DNA of 6,830 bases from Balneolaceae bacterium (GTDB lineage Bacteria > Bacteroidota > Rhodothermia > Balneolales > Balneolaceae). Shown here one piece after another: positions 6,099-6,830 of this stretch; position 1 is the first letter of the stretch, and every line of letters begins with the position of its first letter. The notes beneath the pieces are model-generated. The model was not told the DNA's origin and ran no database searches. It saw nothing but the letters and a program-made list of their open reading frames with translations. A program made the translations under genes and the position numbers. The stretch covers positions 1 to 6,830 of the forward strand of contig JAASTO010000148.1 of assembly GCA_021767245.1 (NCBI GenBank), given 5' to 3'.

Positions 6099-6122
6099 TT
6101 TTCAGGGCAAAAATGCATGAAA

Positions 6123-6161
6123 AGGTCTGTGTAGGTCACTCAAGCACCTGTTGGCAGACCT
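6123..6161. repeat. Nested hairpin
   Basis: AGGTCTG (6123-6129) pairs with CAGACCT (6155-6161). Inside, AGGT (6133-6136) pairs with ACCT (6146-6149) around the loop CACTCAAGC. It has no T-tract. It may be another intergenic palindrome or part of an unrecognised RNA. Confidence 0.4.
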
Positions 6162-6179
6162 CTCATTCTAAGTTTTACA

Positions 6180-6226
6180 TGTCAAGCTCTTCATACTTGT
6201 TACAAGTCACAGACTTGTCAAGCTCT
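6180..6226 (+). repeat. Short direct repeat with palindrome between copies
   Basis: TGTCAAGCTCT occurs at 6180-6190 and again at 6216-6226. Between them is ACTTGT-T-ACAAGT. The spacing of 36 bp is too irregular for a CRISPR array, and there are only two units. Confidence 0.35.
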
Positions 6227-6325
6227 GACTTTTATTGCAGGTCATATTTGTTCAGGGCTGATACTTTTAAGTTACTGCTTCGCTAAAAATTTAAAAGATA
6301 TAAGGGGAATGAACGGAGGATTCAA

Positions 6326-6653
6326 TTAATTATCCTTATCCATAATTCGATCTTTCCAGTAGTTCGGCTTTCTGTGCAAGTTGGCAATGGCTACTATCAA
6401 GATTTCATTATCCCGCACTTGATACACCACCCCATAGGGGAATCGATTTACAAGGCATCTTCGCGTTCGGGCAGAAAATGGAGTCCATGCCAGTGTGTCT
6501 TGTTTGATCCTTTTATGTGTCTTGTTTGATCCTTTTTAAAGTGGCCAGTATTTCTATAAGAAAATCATGTCCTAATCCGGTCACTTGGTCTTCATAGAAC
6601 TCAAAAGACTCATCCATCTCTTGTTGAGCAAGATCCAGTATTCGCAGCTCCAT
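6326..6653 (-). pseudogene. RelE/ParE-family toxin, disrupted by a 22-nt tandem duplication
   Basis: The ATG at 6653 lies 2 nt after the antitoxin stop codon. The frame reads MELRILDLAQQEMDESFEFY, then about 26 more residues, and ends after 46 codons at a TAA (6515-6513) created at the junction of a tandem duplication (6494-6537). Removing one 22-nt unit restores a continuous frame of 101 residues ending at 6326, a normal ParE/RelE size. The restored C-terminal half is a typical family match: RFPYGVVY (63-70) and IANLHRKPNYWKDR (82-95). Since 22 is not a multiple of three, the duplication both shifts the frame and introduces a stop, so the gene is probably inactive. Intact family members either cleave mRNA (RelE type) or poison gyrase (ParE type); which applies here is not known. 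Loss of one unit by replication slippage could restore the toxin. Confidence 0.85.
6494..6537. repeat. 22-nt tandem duplication inside the toxin gene
   Basis: Two adjacent units, 6494-6515 and 6516-6537, each begin TGTGTCTTGTTTGATCC on the plus strand and are identical over 21 of 22 positions (final A versus T). The duplication causes the frameshift and stop in the RelE/ParE-like gene. The near-identity suggests a recent event. Confidence 0.92.
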
Positions 6654-6655
6654 GG

Positions 6656-6830
6656 TCAATCGGTACTGATCTCATATTTAGCAAAGGCTTCCTGTACGGA
6701 CATTGTTTTCAGCTTTCCTTTGTCATAGGCATCTATTCTGCTTTCACATTCTTGTTTCCACAAGGTATCCAATGCCTCGTCCGGAGCATCAAGGCTTTTC
6801 AATAGTGCCTCAATCAAATTTGCTTTTTCT
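6656..6830 (-). CDS. Antitoxin of the addiction-module (TIGR02574 / Unstab_antitox-like) type, partial
   Basis: Only the last 57 residues are inside the window; the start lies beyond 6830. The visible part, beginning EKANLIEALLKSLDAPDEAL and ending AKYEISTD, shows the pattern of the short unstable antitoxins: an LIEALLKSL helix, then W24-KQE, the arginine-containing SRIDAYDKGKLK, and a conserved-looking S-V-QEAFAKY end (visible-residue numbering). Such proteins bind and neutralise a RelE/ParE toxin and often repress their own operon. The stop codon lies 2 nt before the toxin ATG, the usual antitoxin-first, coupled order. The visible frame has no lesion although the toxin is broken. Confidence 0.82.
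   Translation of the reverse strand, partial: EKANLIEALLKSLDAPDEALDTLWKQECESRIDAYDKGKLKTMSVQEAFAKYEISTD

Larger units (their letters stand above)
4868..6325. other. Gene-free, repeat-rich region of about 1.46 kb
   Basis: No open frame here resembles a protein; the short frames that exist run through repeat sequences. The region holds four copies of a modular hairpin repeat, a REP-type element with terminal inverted repeats, several palindromes and two phased ATCC repeats. The part at about 5440-5635 is AT-rich, unique within the window and shows only small hairpins, for example AGTCAT...ATGACT at 5582-5603. No tRNA, rRNA or known structured RNA was recognised. Confidence 0.65.

Noticed and set aside
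6180..6226. CRISPR-like repeats
   Set aside because: Only two 11-bp units are present, with no regular spacer series and no cas gene in the window.
6035..6286. 83-codon plus-strand open frame
   Set aside because: Its first half is the 41-bp repeat and the rest covers hairpins and short direct repeats; the serine- and leucine-rich product resembles no protein family and has no ribosome-binding site that I can see.
4868..6325. Insertion sequence or prophage remnant
   Set aside because: No transposase, integrase or phage gene fragment was found; the repeats are short REP-type elements without a coding part.
6494..6537. Programmed frameshift in the toxin gene
   Set aside because: The exact tandem duplication with a stop at its junction explains the break better; recoding would have to bypass 22 nt.

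Overview
The window looks like a chromosomal segment of a Bacteroidota bacterium. Four things suggest this: a LytS-type kinase paired with a LytTR regulator, weak ribosome-binding sites, a good match to the Bacteroidota promoter pattern (TTG, about 20 nt, TAnnTTTG), and intergenic palindromes of the type common in that phylum (GTCATTTCGACC...GCGGAGAAATCT; CCCCGGGAT...ATCCCGGGG). I cannot place it below phylum.

Layout. (1) 1-1613, + strand: a membrane sensor histidine kinase, open at the left edge, overlaps by 4 nt a LytTR-type response regulator, giving one translationally coupled two-component system. (2) 1614-1817: a convergent intergenic region with two hairpins. The U-tract of each suits the strand whose gene lies farther away, so the 3' ends of the two transcripts probably overlap. 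(3) 1818-2945: a cytoplasmic YceI-family lipid-binding protein (- strand) and a four-helix DoxX-family membrane protein (+ strand), divergent across 189 bp. (4) 2946-3310: intergenic DNA rich in palindromes. (5) 3311-4867: a large protein read as signal peptide, Kelch-like beta-propeller, one transmembrane helix and a cytoplasmic tail resembling a winged helix. It may be a membrane-tethered one-component regulator. (6) 4868-6325: about 1.46 kb without a credible gene, filled with REP/MITE-like repeats in both orientations. (7) 6326-6830, - strand: a type II toxin-antitoxin pair. The antitoxin runs off the right edge. The RelE/ParE toxin is broken by a 22-nt tandem duplication; removing one unit restores a normal 101-residue toxin.

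The points most worth a second look are the Kelch/TM/winged-helix architecture, the toxin broken by an in-place duplication, and the modular repeat family whose central hairpin shows a compensatory base-pair change between copies. No complete multi-gene defence, secretion or biosynthetic system is visible. The genes appear to form separate units: signalling, stress/redox, surface sensing and a decayed toxin-antitoxin locus.
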